From assembly GCA_951804985.1 (NCBI GenBank), contig OX638136.1, forward strand, positions 620,001 to 684,000: DNA of 64,000 bases. Direction: 5' to 3'. The translations under genes were made by a program, and so were the position numbers. The DNA comes from Dryomyza anilis (taxonomy: Eukaryota; Arthropoda; Insecta; Diptera; Dryomyzidae). The notes under the pieces were generated by a model. That model worked only from the letters and a program-made list of their open reading frames with translations. It was not told the DNA's origin and did not search any database. Position 1 is the first letter of the stretch; every line of letters begins with the position of its first letter. Shown here one piece after another: positions 1 to 12,474 of the stretch.

Positions 1-61
1 TTATTAAAATGTATATAAAAATCAATTTAATAAATTTCATCTTTTTAGTGAAATAGTTTAT

Positions 62-77
62 GGCTCTGAGAAGTGCC
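62..77 (-). terminator. Second, slightly degenerate histone stem-loop downstream of H2B
   Basis: Read on the minus strand it is GGCACTTCTCAGAGCC: a six-position stem with one A-A mismatch around a TCTC loop, followed by CTAAAAAGATGAAA, the same purine-rich element as at the real H2B end. It lies about 170 bp beyond the functional stem-loop. The 16-mer is unchanged in all 11 units (6821, 13716, 17727, 21734, 25734, 30178, 35639, 46389, 52306, 59447). It could be a fail-safe 3' end or simply a duplicate kept by homogenisation. Confidence 0.7.
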
Positions 78-234
78 TTTTTATATACATATTTTATGTA
101 TTAATTCCGTTAAATATTGAAGCTCTGAAATTAAAATAATTTATTTTATTGATAAAATTCAAAATCTATATATTTATTAAAATGTATTTAAACTTGAATT
201 TAATTAATTTCATCTTTTTAGTAAAATATTTTGT

Positions 235-250
235 GGCCCTGAGAAGGGCC
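235..250 (-). terminator. H2B mRNA 3' stem-loop
   Basis: Minus strand GGCCCTTCTCAGGGCC: perfect 6-bp stem with a TCTC loop, 36 nt past the H2B stop. It is followed by the purine-rich AAAAAGAT at 212-220, the expected binding site for U7 snRNA. This is the metazoan replication-dependent histone 3' end, cleaved without polyadenylation and bound by SLBP. Confidence 0.95.
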
Positions 251-285
251 TTTTTATATATATGAAACAAAATGTTGTTGAAAAT

Positions 286-657
286 TTATTTAGAGCTCGT
301 GTATTTAGTGACAGCTTTGGTTCCTTCACTGACGGCGTGCTTAGCCAGCTCACCAGGCAATAGTAGACGGACGGCTGTTTGAATTTCGCGACTCGTAATT
401 GTTGAGCGTTTGTTGTAGTGTGCCAAACGAGAAGCCTCAGCCGCAATGCGCTCAAAAATATCATTCACAAAACTATTCATGATGCTCATAGCCTTTGAAG
501 AAATTCCAGTATCCGGATGAACTTGCTTCAACACTTTGTAAATGTAGATGGCGTAGCTTTCCTTCCTCTTGCGCTTACGTTTCTTGTCATTCTTGGTGAT
601 GTTCTTCTGCGCCTTTCCAGCCTTCTTGGCAGCTTTTCCACTAGTTTTTGGTGGCAT
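286..657 (-). CDS. His2B: Histone H2B (unit 1)
   Basis: Core histone H2B, 123 aa, pairs with H2A in the nucleosome. The start is the Met of [15 protein letters not shown]; an upstream in-frame extension is untranslated leader. Visible parts are a lysine-rich N-tail (residues 1-32), the histone fold from about [13 protein letters not shown] (33) to [15 protein letters not shown], and the C-terminal helix ending KYTSSK with the conserved ubiquitylation-site lysine. Compared with Drosophila H2B as I remember it, it differs only in the tail ([11 protein letters not shown]). It is divergent from H2A, sharing a 284-bp promoter region. The stem-loop at 235-250 marks the 3' end. No intron or defect is seen. 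Confidence 0.98.
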   Translation of the reverse strand: MPPKTSGKAAKKAGKAQKNITKNDKKRKRKRKESYAIYIYKVLKQVHPDTGISSKAMSIMNSFVNDIFERIAAEASRLAHYNKRSTITSREIQTAVRLLLPGELAKHAVSEGTKAVTKYTSSK

Positions 658-1316
<659 letters not shown>

Positions 1317-1352
1317 ATATTCAACAACCACAAATAAAAAATATAAACCAAC

Positions 1353-1368
1353 CGTCCTTTTCAGGACG
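1353..1368 (+). terminator. H2A mRNA 3' stem-loop
   Basis: CGTCCTTTTCAGGACG: 6-bp stem with a TTTC loop, 37 nt after the stop. The purine element AAAGAGA follows at 1386-1392. Confidence 0.94.
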
Positions 1369-1457
1369 ACAAATTATTAATAAATAAAGAGATATATTAT
1401 TATTAAAAAAAAAAAATCTATAATAAAACGATACAAAATTAATTTCTAAATGCTTGT

Positions 1458-2316
1458 CATATTTTCAAGGAAGGTTAATTTCTATAGGAAAACATATGTT
1501 GAAAGTAGAATATCATGCTAAAATGAAAAAAAAAAAATTTCGATAATGAAACGATAAAAAGTCGCTTCTCTGTGCGTCTCATATTTTCAAGGGAGGCTAA
1601 TTTCTATAGGAAAACATATGTTGAAGGTAGAATATCATGCTAAAATGCAAAAAAAAAAATTCGATAATGAAACGATAAAAAGTCGCTTCTCTGTGCGTCT
1701 CATATTTTTAAGGGAGGCTAATTTCTATAGGAATACATATGTTGAAGGTAGAATATCATGCTGAAATGAAAAAAAAAAAATTTCGATAATGAAACGATAA
1801 AAAGTCGCTTCTCTGTGCGTCTCATATTTTTAAGGGAGGCTAATTTCTATAGGAATACATATGTTGAAGGTAGAATATCATGCTAAAATGAAAAAAAAAA
1901 ATTTCGATAATGAAACGATAAAAAGTCGCTTCTCTGTGCGTCTCATATTTTCAAGGGAGGTTAATTTCAATAGGATAACATATGTTGAAGGTAGAATATC
2001 ATGCTAAAATGAAAAAAAAAATTTCGATAATGAAACGATAAAAAGTCGCTTCTCTGTGCGTCTCATATTTTTAAGGGAGGATAATTTCTATAGGAATACA
2101 TATGTTGAAGGTAGAATATCATGCCATAATGAAAAAAAAAATCGATAATGAAACGATAAAAAGTCGCTTCTCTGTGCGTCTCATATTTTCAAGGGAGGCT
2201 AATTTCTATAGGAATACATATGTTGAAGGTAGAATATCATGCTAAAATGAAAAAAAAAAATTTCGATAATGAAACGATAAAAAGTCGCTTCTCTGTGCGC
2301 CTCATATTTTCAAGGA
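1458..2316 (+). repeat. Spacer tandem array, about 7 copies of 120 bp (unit 1)
   Basis: About seven head-to-tail copies between the convergent H2A and H4 genes, all in one orientation. Each copy contains CATATTTT(C/T)AAGGGAGGC, TTTCTATAGGAA, CATATGTTGAAGGTAGAAT, an A-run of 8-13, and GATAATGAAACGATAAAAAG followed by TCGCTTCTCTGTGCGTCTC. Copies with ..TTTTC.. tend to have GGAAAACAT and copies with ..TTTTT.. GGAATACAT, giving a roughly two-copy higher-order pattern. The TTCTC segment is related to hairpin motifs in the H3-H1 spacer (4536-4553). No coding capacity is credible. Confidence 0.93.
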
Positions 2317-2424
2317 AACATTATTTCAAGCATGATGACAAATAAACCAATTAAAATTCAAACAAAAATGTATTTTTTGATAAAATATATTAAATTTTTA
2401 CTCTTTTTTTTTTAATTAAATTGT

Positions 2425-2440
2425 GGTCCTGAAAAGGACC
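2425..2440 (-). terminator. H4 mRNA 3' stem-loop
   Basis: Minus strand GGTCCTTTTCAGGACC, a perfect 6-bp stem with a TTTC loop, 43 nt past the H4 stop. The U7-type element AAAAAGAGTA follows near 2399-2410. Confidence 0.94.
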
Positions 2441-2482
2441 GATTGTTTATAAATTGTTAAAAAAAAATGCAGAAATATTTGT

Positions 2483-2800
<318 letters not shown>

Positions 2801-2814
2801 TCACTTTTATTTTT

Positions 2815-3521
2815 ATACCCTACACTAAGAGTGAAAGGGTATATTCAGTTTGGTACGCCGTTTGTAACACCCAGAAGGAAGCATCTCCGGTATGGAAAAG
2901 TATATATATTCTTGATCAGCATGACCTCCTGAGTCGATTTAGCGATGTCCGTCTGTCCGTCTGTCTGTCCGTCTGTCTGTCCGTCTGTCTGTCTGTCTGT
3001 CTGTTGAAATCCCTACTACTTTTAAAATTGAAAAGCTAGATAAATGAAACTTATAACTTAGATTACTAAAATTGGCGAGATCGGTCCATTGTGACTTATG
3101 ATCCGACCACTTATGTTCAAATACCTCATATAAAATGTACATATAAAGATCAATTTTTATCTATACGTGCATAGGAAAACTTTGTTGGTCACATATATAT
3201 TGATATCATGCTCAAATACATGATAATAATGTTTTCCGGCGAAAAGACTTGTGGTTCACAAAAAAAAAATCGAAATTCGGTATACCTACCCATTTGTAAA
3301 TATGGGTATCAAATGAAAGAAAAATCTTCAGGGATGGAAAGTTTGTAGTTATTTTCAGGATTCGTATACCATGGTGACCTATATATCACTTTGAATGGTT
3401 ACCACACATATGTGTAGGGTATTTATAGTCGGCTTAGACCGACTATAATTTTGATAATCCTAACTATCATAATTACACCTACTTTAAAATTTCCCATGTG
3501 ATCTAACCTTCCCAACTGGTT
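2815..3521 (+). mobile_element. Helitron-like mini-me/DINE-type element in the H4-H3 promoter
   Basis: Comparison with unit 2 gives a clean 707-bp insertion between TCACTTTTATTTTT and CAACTTCACTTC. It carries subterminal inverted copies ATACCCTACAC (2815-2825) and GTGTAGGGTAT (3412-3422), a short TA run near 2897, the block GATTTAGCGATGTCCGTCTG followed by a (GTCY)n microsatellite (about 2947-3003), and a 9-bp-stem hairpin TATAGTCGG/CCGACTATA at 3424-3447 near the 3' end. These are hallmarks I associate with non-autonomous DINE-1/mini-me elements of Diptera. It encodes no protein. It is present only in unit 1. Confidence 0.75.
2947..3003 (+). repeat. (GTCY)n microsatellite inside the mini-me-like element
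   Basis: A run of GTCC and GTCT tetranucleotides, about 14 units, directly after the conserved block TTTAGCGAT. This GTCY tract is typical of mini-me elements. Confidence 0.85.
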
Positions 3522-3757
3522 CAACTTCACTTCACAAAACACAAATGAGAACTAATACCTAAAACTACCAAACTGCCACTATTTATATCAAAATAGCTAA
3601 TAGTGCGAGTGGGACAGAAATACAGCAAAATGTGAAGAATTAGACATGTGAACGATGGAAAGAAAACCTATCAAAAAACTACTTAAGCTCAATTCATTGC
3701 ATGAAAATTTTTAAAGTGTTCAGTGTTAAAGTGAAAAAGTGAAAAAAAAAAAAGTGA

Positions 3758-4171
<414 letters not shown>

Positions 4172-4206
4172 ATATCTTTTAATTTCAAATATAATTAAAA
4201 CAAATC

Positions 4207-4222
4207 GGTCCTTCTCAGGACC
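4207..4222 (+). terminator. H3 mRNA 3' stem-loop
   Basis: GGTCCTTCTCAGGACC, perfect 6-bp stem and TCTC loop, 36 nt past the stop. The purine element AAAAGAG follows at 4240-4246. Confidence 0.95.
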
Positions 4223-4249
4223 ACAAAAAAACAATGACTAAAAGAGATT

Positions 4250-5576
4250 TCAAAATTGAGTATTTTTTCTTATATGGTATATACTTATATGGTATGAACA
4301 AAAAAAAAATATATATATATGCATTTACAGCATAATGATGAATAACCTTTTATTATTAATACTATATAATCTATTTGAAAACTATATATATATAGATTTA
4401 ATATAATAAAAAAAAAAAAAAGCAAAAAAAGAAATTATTTTTGTTTCTGATATATTTTTATTTTGAAATGATAATGAAACAATAGTATTCATACAAATAC
4501 ACTATTCTCAAACGATAGTTTTAGCAAAAAAAAAAGACGCTTCTCGGGGCGTCACACTTTTTTAAGGGAGGCTAATTTCCATATAAAAATTCAATTTTAT
4601 GTGTTCAATGTACTCAATTGATTTAAATTTGACCATAATAAAATTATATTTTTTTAAAAACATTTTTTATAAAAAAAAAAAATCTCAAAAAAAATAATTT
4701 ATATATTTTTTAAAATTATATTTTGCTTCTTTGAAATTTTTTTATGATAGTGAAACGATAATTTCATACAAATATACAATTCTCAGACGATAGTTTGGGC
4801 AAAAACGACGCTTCTCGGTGCGTCACACTTTTTCGAGGGAGGCTAATTTCACATATAAAACTCAATTTTAAATATGTTCAATGTTCTCAATTGCTTTAAT
4901 AAAAATACATCCGTATATTTCAGAATGACTATAAAAAATTTAAATTTGAAAAAAATGATATATTTAAAGAAAATCAATTTATTAAAATTAATTTTTTAAA
5001 TATTTGTTATAATTATATTTTGTTTCTTTTAATGGTGACCTTTCTTGTGTCGTAAAATGATGGCAGGTTTAACGTATAAATGGAAATAATACATTGAAAA
5101 TGTTGCAAAATATATATATTTTTTGCATAATGTGATAGTTTATAGATTGTTTAATGTAATAATTAAATTTATCTAAATCAAATAATTTGTTTTTGGATTC
5201 AAATGATGAAATTGTTTCATAAATTTGTATTACAAGTGCGATATTCTTTGAGCATTATCGAGTTTATTAACTGATGAGCTTAACAAATTTGTTTTGTATA
5301 TATTGTTATTGATAGATGCATTGATTTACTTTCGTTGCTCATTTAAATTTTTCCAATATTTTGCATACAAATTTAAATAAAAATACTTTAAAACAGTTTA
5401 AAACCATATTCAGATTATACATATACATGGGAATGTAAATTTATATGAAAAGACGTTTCTCGGCGCGTCTCATTTTTTCTAGTGAGTCTAAATTCCCCTG
5501 AAAATTGTGAATTTAAATACAAAGTGTTTTAAGTTTTCATTGAGTGATTTGTACAAGTAATTATTTTAAAACAAAA
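4250..5576. other. H3-H1 spacer (unit 1) with three hairpin motifs
   Basis: About 1.3 kb of AT-rich DNA without a credible gene. Three plus-strand copies of an imperfectly conserved 18-nt hairpin occur: GACGCTTCTCGGGGCGTC at 4536-4553, GACGCTTCTCGGTGCGTC at 4807-4824 and GACGTTTCTCGGCGCGTC at 5452-5469. The first two are followed by CACAC, a T-run and (A/G)AGGGA(G)GCTAATTTC. Copies 1 and 2 sit in a diverged duplication with a period of about 270 bp (4468-4630 and 4745-4905). The region just before 5577 (TTTAAATAC at about 5512) is the presumed H1 promoter; no strong TATA box is seen. Confidence 0.8.
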
Positions 5577-6269
5577 ATGTCTGAATTAACTGGTGTCGCA
5601 GTCGTTTCGTCGCCTGTTGCTACTGCTGCTGCTGCAGTGGAAAAGAAAGTCGTCAAGAAGACTGCAAAGAAACCAGCGACTGCACCATCTCATCCACCAA
5701 CTCAGCAAATGGTTGACGCTTCAATTAAAAATTTAAAAGAACGTGGTGGTTCATCATTGCTGGCAATTAAGAAATATATCAGTGCAACATATAAATGTGA
5801 TGCTCAAAAATTGGCACCATTTATTAAGAAATATTTAAAATCAGCAGTTGTATCTGGTAAATTAATTCAAACAAAAGGCAAGGGAGCATCAGGTTCCTTC
5901 AAACTTTCAGCCGCTGCCAGTAAGGAGCCGAAAACAAAAACTAAGTCCGTTGAGAAGAAAAAGACAGCTATAACCAAAACTGCACCTAAGAGAAAATCAA
6001 CAGCGTCAACAAAGAAGGTGAGTGATGAGAAAAAAGGAAAGAAAGCTGTGGCCACAAAAAAAACCGCTGAAAAGAAGAAGGTTGAAAAAACAAAGGCGAA
6101 AACCATCAAAAAGGTTGGTGCAGTTAAATCAAAATCTGTGAAATCAAAGGCAACAACGCCCGTATCAGTTTCTAAAGGAAAAGTGACCAAAGCGAAGGCA
6201 GCGTTAGCTAAGAAAACGGTTAATATTCCAAAAAAACCAGCTGCTAAAAAGACTGCAGCTAAAAAATAA
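5577..6269 (+). CDS. His1: Linker histone H1 (unit 1)
   Basis: Linker histone H1, 230 aa, binds linker DNA at the nucleosome dyad. The start chosen is the ATG of [12 protein letters not shown]; an upstream in-frame ATG is in the presumed leader and would add 11 residues unlike other H1s. It has an Ala/Val-rich N-tail (1-35), the winged-helix domain from [20 protein letters not shown] (39) to about [10 protein letters not shown] (112), including [20 protein letters not shown], then a Lys/Ala/Ser/Thr-rich C-tail ending [10 protein letters not shown]. It is a recognisable relative of Drosophila H1. The stem-loop is at 6314-6329; the 5S gene starts 205 bp downstream on the same strand. Confidence 0.97.
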   Translation: MSELTGVAVVSSPVATAAAAVEKKVVKKTAKKPATAPSHPPTQQMVDASIKNLKERGGSSLLAIKKYISATYKCDAQKLAPFIKKYLKSAVVSGKLIQTKGKGASGSFKLSAAASKEPKTKTKSVEKKKTAITKTAPKRKSTASTKKVSDEKKGKKAVATKKTAEKKKVEKTKAKTIKKVGAVKSKSVKSKATTPVSVSKGKVTKAKAALAKKTVNIPKKPAAKKTAAKK

Positions 6270-6313
6270 TTTTTTAATCATATAGCATTCGTTTAAATCG
6301 AATTTATATAAAA

Positions 6314-6329
6314 AGCCCTTCTCAGGGCT
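6314..6329 (+). terminator. H1 mRNA 3' stem-loop
   Basis: AGCCCTTCTCAGGGCT, perfect 6-bp stem and TCTC loop, 45 nt past the stop. The element CAAAGAG follows at 6344-6350. Confidence 0.95.
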
Positions 6330-6474
6330 ACAATTTATTTCTACAAAGAGATTAAACTTAAATTAATTTAAATGTATGTTTGATTTATTTATAGTTTTTT
6401 TTTTTTTATTATTATTTAGTGTTATTACATTGATGAAAATATGAATGTTGTTGAATTCTAGTGCATGAGCATTC

Positions 6475-6594
6475 GCCAACGACCATACCACGCTGAATAC
6501 ATCGGTTCTCGTCCGATCACCGAAATTAAGCAGCGTCGGGCGCGGTTAGTACTTAGATGGGGGACCGCTTGGGAACACCGCGTGTTGTTGGCAC
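6475..6594 (+). rRNA. 5SrRNA: 5S ribosomal RNA (unit 1)
   Basis: It begins GCCAACGACCATACCACGCT and its end GTTGTTGGC pairs with the start, closing helix I. The internal promoter is present: A-box region around nt 50-64 (AATTAAGCAGCGTCGGG) and C-box around nt 80-97 (TAGATGGGGGACCGCTTGGG). The sequence matches Drosophila 5S rRNA as I know it. The 120-nt length follows the Drosophila mature form. It is transcribed by RNA polymerase III in the same direction as H1. Confidence 0.96.
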
Positions 6595-7044
6595 ACTAAG
6601 ATCATTAGATTTTTTTTTATATATATATTTTTCACATTTAATAAAAAAAAAAAAATACAATTTTTTTGTATTAATTCAGTCAAATATAGAAGTTATTAAA
6701 TTATTAGAAAATATAAATAATTTATTTTATTAATAAACTAAAAAAATCTAAATATTAATTTATTAAAATGTATATAAAAATCAATTTAATAAATTTCATC
6801 TTTTTAGTGAAATAGTTTATGGCTCTGAGAAGTGCCTTTTTATATACATATTTTATGTATTAATTCCGTTAAATATTGAAGCTCTGAAATTAAAATAATT
6901 TATTTTATTGATAAAATTCAAAATCTATATATTTATTAAAATGTATTTAAACTTGAATTTAATTAATTTCATCTTTTTAGTAAAATATTTTGTGGCCCTG
7001 AGAAGGGCCTTTTTATATATATGAAACAAAATGTTGTTGAAAAT
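6595..7044. repeat. 5S-H2B spacer, unit 2: both copies of the duplicated block
   Basis: The complete version of the duplication: distal copy about 6670-6856 with the mismatched stem-loop (6821-6836), proximal copy about 6857-7020 with the functional H2B stem-loop (6994-7009). The remainder is AT-rich with no gene. Confidence 0.85.
6610..6618 (+). terminator. Pol III terminator of the 5S gene
   Basis: A run of nine T, about 16 nt after the mature 5S end. This implies a primary transcript of about 136-140 nt, in keeping with the 3'-extended 5S precursor known from Drosophila. The run is kept in every unit. Confidence 0.85.
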
Positions 7045-7416
7045 TTATTTAGAGCTCGTGTATTTAGTGACAGCTTTTGTTCCTTCACTGACGGCGTGCT
7101 TAGCCAGCTCACCAGGCAATAGTAGACGGACGGCTGTTTGAATTTCGCGACTCGTAATTGTTGAGCGTTTGTTGTAGTGTGCCAAACGAGAAGCCTCAGC
7201 CGCAATGCGCTCAAAAATATCATTCACAAAACTATTCATGATGCTCATAGCCTTTGAAGAAATTCCAGTATCCGGATGAACTTGCTTCAACACTTTGTAA
7301 ATGTAGATGGCGTAGCTTTCCTTCCTCTTGCGCTTACGTTTCTTGTCATTCTTGGTGATGTTCTTCTGCGCCTTTCCAGCCTTCTTGGCAGCTTTTCCAC
7401 TAGTTTTTGGTGGCAT
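7045..7416 (-). CDS. His2B: Histone H2B (unit 2)
   Basis: Intact 123-aa H2B, identical in protein to the unit 1 copy. The stem-loop is at 6994-7009. It is divergent from H2A across 284 bp with the same TATA boxes. Confidence 0.98.
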   Translation of the reverse strand: MPPKTSGKAAKKAGKAQKNITKNDKKRKRKRKESYAIYIYKVLKQVHPDTGISSKAMSIMNSFVNDIFERIAAEASRLAHYNKRSTITSREIQTAVRLLLPGELAKHAVSEGTKAVTKYTSSK

Positions 7417-7697
7417 TTTATTTTGTTCACTGTTCACTTTTTTTTTTCTTTTTCACAAAACACTTCACTGTTAATACAATTTTTATGCCAAGTCCAAAAT
7501 TCGATGTGCTTAAGTACTTTTTTCTATACGTGTTTTTCAGGTAGAAGAAGACATTATTGGTTATTTCAAAAACAACCCTCATTCAATGGAATGCGCAGAA
7601 AAAAAAACTATAAATACAGAGCGACTATTTGTCACAGGCATCATTTGTGTTTAAAGTGCAGTGCTGTGAAGTGTATTAGTATAAACAAAAAAAGTGA

Positions 7698-8075
<378 letters not shown>

Positions 8076-8111
8076 ATATTCAACAACCACAAATAAAAAA
8101 TATAAACCAAC

Positions 8112-8126
8112 CGTCCTTTCAGGACG
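8112..8126 (+). terminator. H2A stem-loop with a 3-nt loop (unit 2)
   Basis: CGTCCTTTCAGGACG: the stem is intact but the loop reads TTC in place of TTTC. All other H2A copies have four loop bases. SLBP recognises a four-base loop, so this is expected to weaken binding. Confidence 0.75.
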
Positions 8127-8211
8127 ACAAATTATTAATAAATAAAGAGATATATATTAAAAAAAAAAAATCTATAATAAAACGATACAAAATTAATTTC
8201 TAAATGCTTGT

Positions 8212-9916
8212 CATATTTTCAAGGAAGGTTAATTTCTATAGGAAAACATATGTTGAAAGTAGAATATCATGCTAAAATGAAAAAAAAAAATTTCGATAAT
8301 GAAACGATAAAAAGTCGCTTCTCTGTGAGTCTCATATTTTCAAGGGAGGCTAATTTCTATAGGAAAACATATGTTGAAGGTAGAATATCATGCTAAAATG
8401 AAAAAAAAAAAATTTCGATAATGAAACGATAAAAAGTCGCTTCTCTGTGCGTCTCATATTTTTAAGGGAGGCTAATTTCTATAGGAATACATATGTTGAA
8501 GGTAGAATATCATGCTAAAATGAAAAAAAAAATTTCGACAATGAAACGATAAAAAGTCGCTTCTCTGTGCGTCTCATATTTTCAAGGGAGGCTAATTTCT
8601 ATAGGAAAACATATGTTGAAGGTAGAATATCATGCTAAAATGAAAAAAAAAAAAATTTCGAAAATGAAACGATAAAAAGTCGATTCTCTGTGCGTCTCAT
8701 ATTTCAAGGGAGGCTAATTTCTATAGGAAAACATATGTTGAAGGTAGAATATCATGCTAAAATGAAAAAAAAAAAAATTTCGAAAATGAAACGATAAAAA
8801 GTCGATTCTCTGTGCGTTTCATATTTCAAGGGAGGCTAATTTCTATAGGAAAACATATGTTGAAGGTAGAATATCATGCTAAAATGAAAAAAAAAAATTT
8901 CGATAATGAAACGATAAAAAGTCGCTTCTCTGTGCGTCTCATATTTTTAAGGGAGGCTAATTTCTATAGGAATACATATGTTGAAGGTAGAATATCATGC
9001 TAAAATGAAAAAAAAAATTTCGACAATGAAACGATAAAAAGTCGCTTCTCTGTGCGTCTCATATTTTCAAGGGAGGCTAATTTCTATAGGAAAACATATG
9101 TTGAAGGTAGAATATCATGCTAAAATGAAAAAAAAAAATTTCGATAATGAAACGATAAAAAGTCGCTTCTCTGTGCGTCTCATATTTTTAAGGGAGGCTA
9201 ATTTCTATAGGAATACATATGTTGAAGGTAGAATATCATGCTAAAATGAAAAAAAAAATTTCGATAATGAAACGATAAAAAGTCGCTTCTCTGTGCGTCT
9301 CATATTTTTAAGGGAGGCTAATTTCTATAGGAATACATATGTTGAAGGTAGAATATCATGCTAAAATGAAAAAAAAAATTTCGACAATGAAACGATAAAA
9401 AGTCGCTTCTCTGTGCGTCTCATATTTTCAAGGGAGGCTAATTTCTATAGGAAAACATATGTTGAAGGTAGAATATCATGCTAAAATGAAAAAAAAAAAT
9501 TTCGAAAATGAAACGATAAAAAGTCGATTCTCTGTGCGTCTCATATTTTCAAGGGAGGTTAATTTCTATAGGATAACATATGTTGAAGGTAGAATATCAT
9601 GCTAAAATGAAAAAAAAAAATTCGATAATGAAACGATAAAAAGTCGCTTCTCTGTGCGTCTCATATTTTTAAGGGAGGCTAATTTCTATAGGAATACATA
9701 TGTTGAAGGTAGAATATCATGCCATAATGAAAAAAAAAAAATTCGATAATGAAACGATAAAAAGTCGCTTCTCTGTGCGTCTCATATTTTCAAGGGAGGC
9801 TAATTTCTATAGGAATACATATGTTGAAGGTAGAATATCATGCTAAAATGAAAAAAAAAAATTTCGATAATGAAACGATAAAAAGTCGCTTCTCTGTGCG
9901 CCTCATATTTTCAAGG
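8212..9916 (+). repeat. Spacer tandem array, about 14 copies of 120 bp (unit 2)
   Basis: Same repeat as at 1458-2316, expanded to about 14 copies. Type C/AAAACAT and type T/AATACAT copies partly alternate. Two adjacent copies near 8696-8830 share the changes CATATTTCAAG and GTCGATTCTC, a local duplication signature. The last copies read CATGCCATAATG and the array ends at GCGCCTCATATTTTCAAGG. Confidence 0.93.
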
Positions 9917-10083
9917 AAACATTATTTCAAGCATGATGACAAATAAACCAATTAAAATTCAAACAAAAATGTATTTTTTGATAAAATATATTAAATTTTT
10001 ACTCTTTTTTTTTTAATTAAATTGTGGTCCTGAAAAGGACCGATTGTTTATAAATTGTTAAAAAAAAATGCAGAAATATTTGT

Positions 10084-11064
<981 letters not shown>

Positions 11065-12474
11065 ATATCTTTTAATTTCAAATATAATTAAAACAAATCG
11101 GCCCTTCTCAGGACCACAAAAAAACAATGACTAAAAGAGATTTCAAAATTGAGTATTTTTTCTTATATGGTATATACTAAAAAATACAAAAGAGATTTTT
11201 GAACAAAAAAAAAATATATATATATGCATTTACAGCATAATGATGAATAACCTTTTATTATTAATACTATATAATCTATTTGAAAACTATATATATATAG
11301 ATTTAATATAATAAAAAAAAAGCAAAAAAAGAAATTATTTTTGTTTCTGATATATTTTTATTTTGAAATGATAATGAAACAATAGTATTCATACAAATAC
11401 ACTATTCTCAAACCATAGTTTTAGCAAAAAAAAAGACGCTTCTCGGGGCGTCACACTTTTTTAAGGGAGGCTAATTTCCATATAAAAATTCAATTTTATG
11501 TGTTCAATGTACTCAATTGATTTAAATTTGACCATAATAAAATTATATTTTTTTAAAAACATTTTTTATAAAAAAAAAAAATCTCAAAAAAAATAATTTA
11601 TATATTTTTTAAAATTATATTTTGCTTCTTTGAAATTTTTTTATGATAGTGAAACGATAATTTCATACAAATATACAATTCTCAGACGATAGTTTGGGAA
11701 AAAACGACGCTTCTCGGTGCGTCACACTTTTTCGAGGGAGGCTAATTTCACATATAAAACTCAATTTTAAATATGTTCAATGTTCTCAATTGCTTTAATA
11801 AAAATACATCCGTATATTTCAGAATGACTATAAAAAATTTAAATTTGAAAAAAATGATATATTTAAAAAAAATCATTTTATTAAAATTAATTTTTTAAAT
11901 ATTTGTTATAATTATATTTTGTTCTTTTAATGGTGACCTTTCTTGTGTCGTAAAATGATGGCAGGTTTAACGTATAAATGGAAATAATACATTGAAAATG
12001 TTGCAAAATATATATATTTTTTGCATAATGTGATAGTTTATAGATTGTTTAATGTAATAATTAAATTTATCTAAATCAAATAATTTGTTTTTGGATTCAA
12101 ATGATGAAATTGTTTCATAAATTTGTATTACAAGTGCGATATTCTTTGAGCATTATCGAGTTTATTAACTGATGAGCTTAACAAATTTGTTTTGTATATA
12201 TTGTTATTGATAGATGCATTGATTTACTTTCGTTGCTCATTTAAATTTTTCCAATATTTTGCATACAAATTTAAATAAAAATACTTTAAAACAGTTTAAA
12301 ACCATATTGAGATTATACATATACATGGGAATGTAAATTTATATGAAAAGACGTTTCTCGGCGCGTCTCATTTTTTCTAGTGAGTCTAAATTCCCCTGAA
12401 AATTGTGAATTTAAATACAAAGTGTTTTAAGTTTTCATTGAGTGATTTGTACAAGTAATTATTTTAAAACAAAA
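11065..12474. other. H3-H1 spacer (unit 2)
   Basis: AT-rich, no gene. It carries the same three hairpin-motif copies as unit 1 (first at 11435-11452) and the presumed H1 promoter at its right end. Confidence 0.8.

Larger units (their letters stand above)
1..285. repeat. 5S-H2B spacer, unit 1: duplicated H2B 3'-end block
   Basis: AT-rich spacer downstream of H2B. It holds two diverged copies of a block of roughly 175 bp, each ending in a histone-type stem-loop read on the minus strand (62-77 and 235-250) and each containing the shared strings TTTCATCTTTTTAGT and GTATTAATTC. The H2B-distal copy is cut by the window start. The whole duplicated block recurs in every unit, for example at 6670-7010. 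I see no gene here. Confidence 0.85.

Noticed and set aside
1570..1600. AAGGGAGG followed by an ATG as a bacterial ribosome binding site
   Set aside because: All genes are eukaryotic histones; the string belongs to the spacer repeat.
1458..2316. CRISPR-like array
   Set aside because: Repeats are contiguous 120-bp units without unique spacers, in a fly histone cluster.
5544..5576. Upstream in-frame ATG adding [11 protein letters not shown] to H1
   Set aside because: Known fly H1 proteins begin near MSD/MSE; the extension lies in the presumed leader and is unlike an H1 N-terminus.
5867..6190. 107-aa open frame on the minus strand of H1
   Set aside because: Mirror of the Lys-rich H1 tail (giving Phe/Val-rich sequence); its openness follows from H1 codon use.
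8208..9003. Short open frames (about 60 aa) across the 120-bp spacer repeats
   Set aside because: They follow the repeat period, change with A-run length and have no promoter or known domain; chance products of the repeat.
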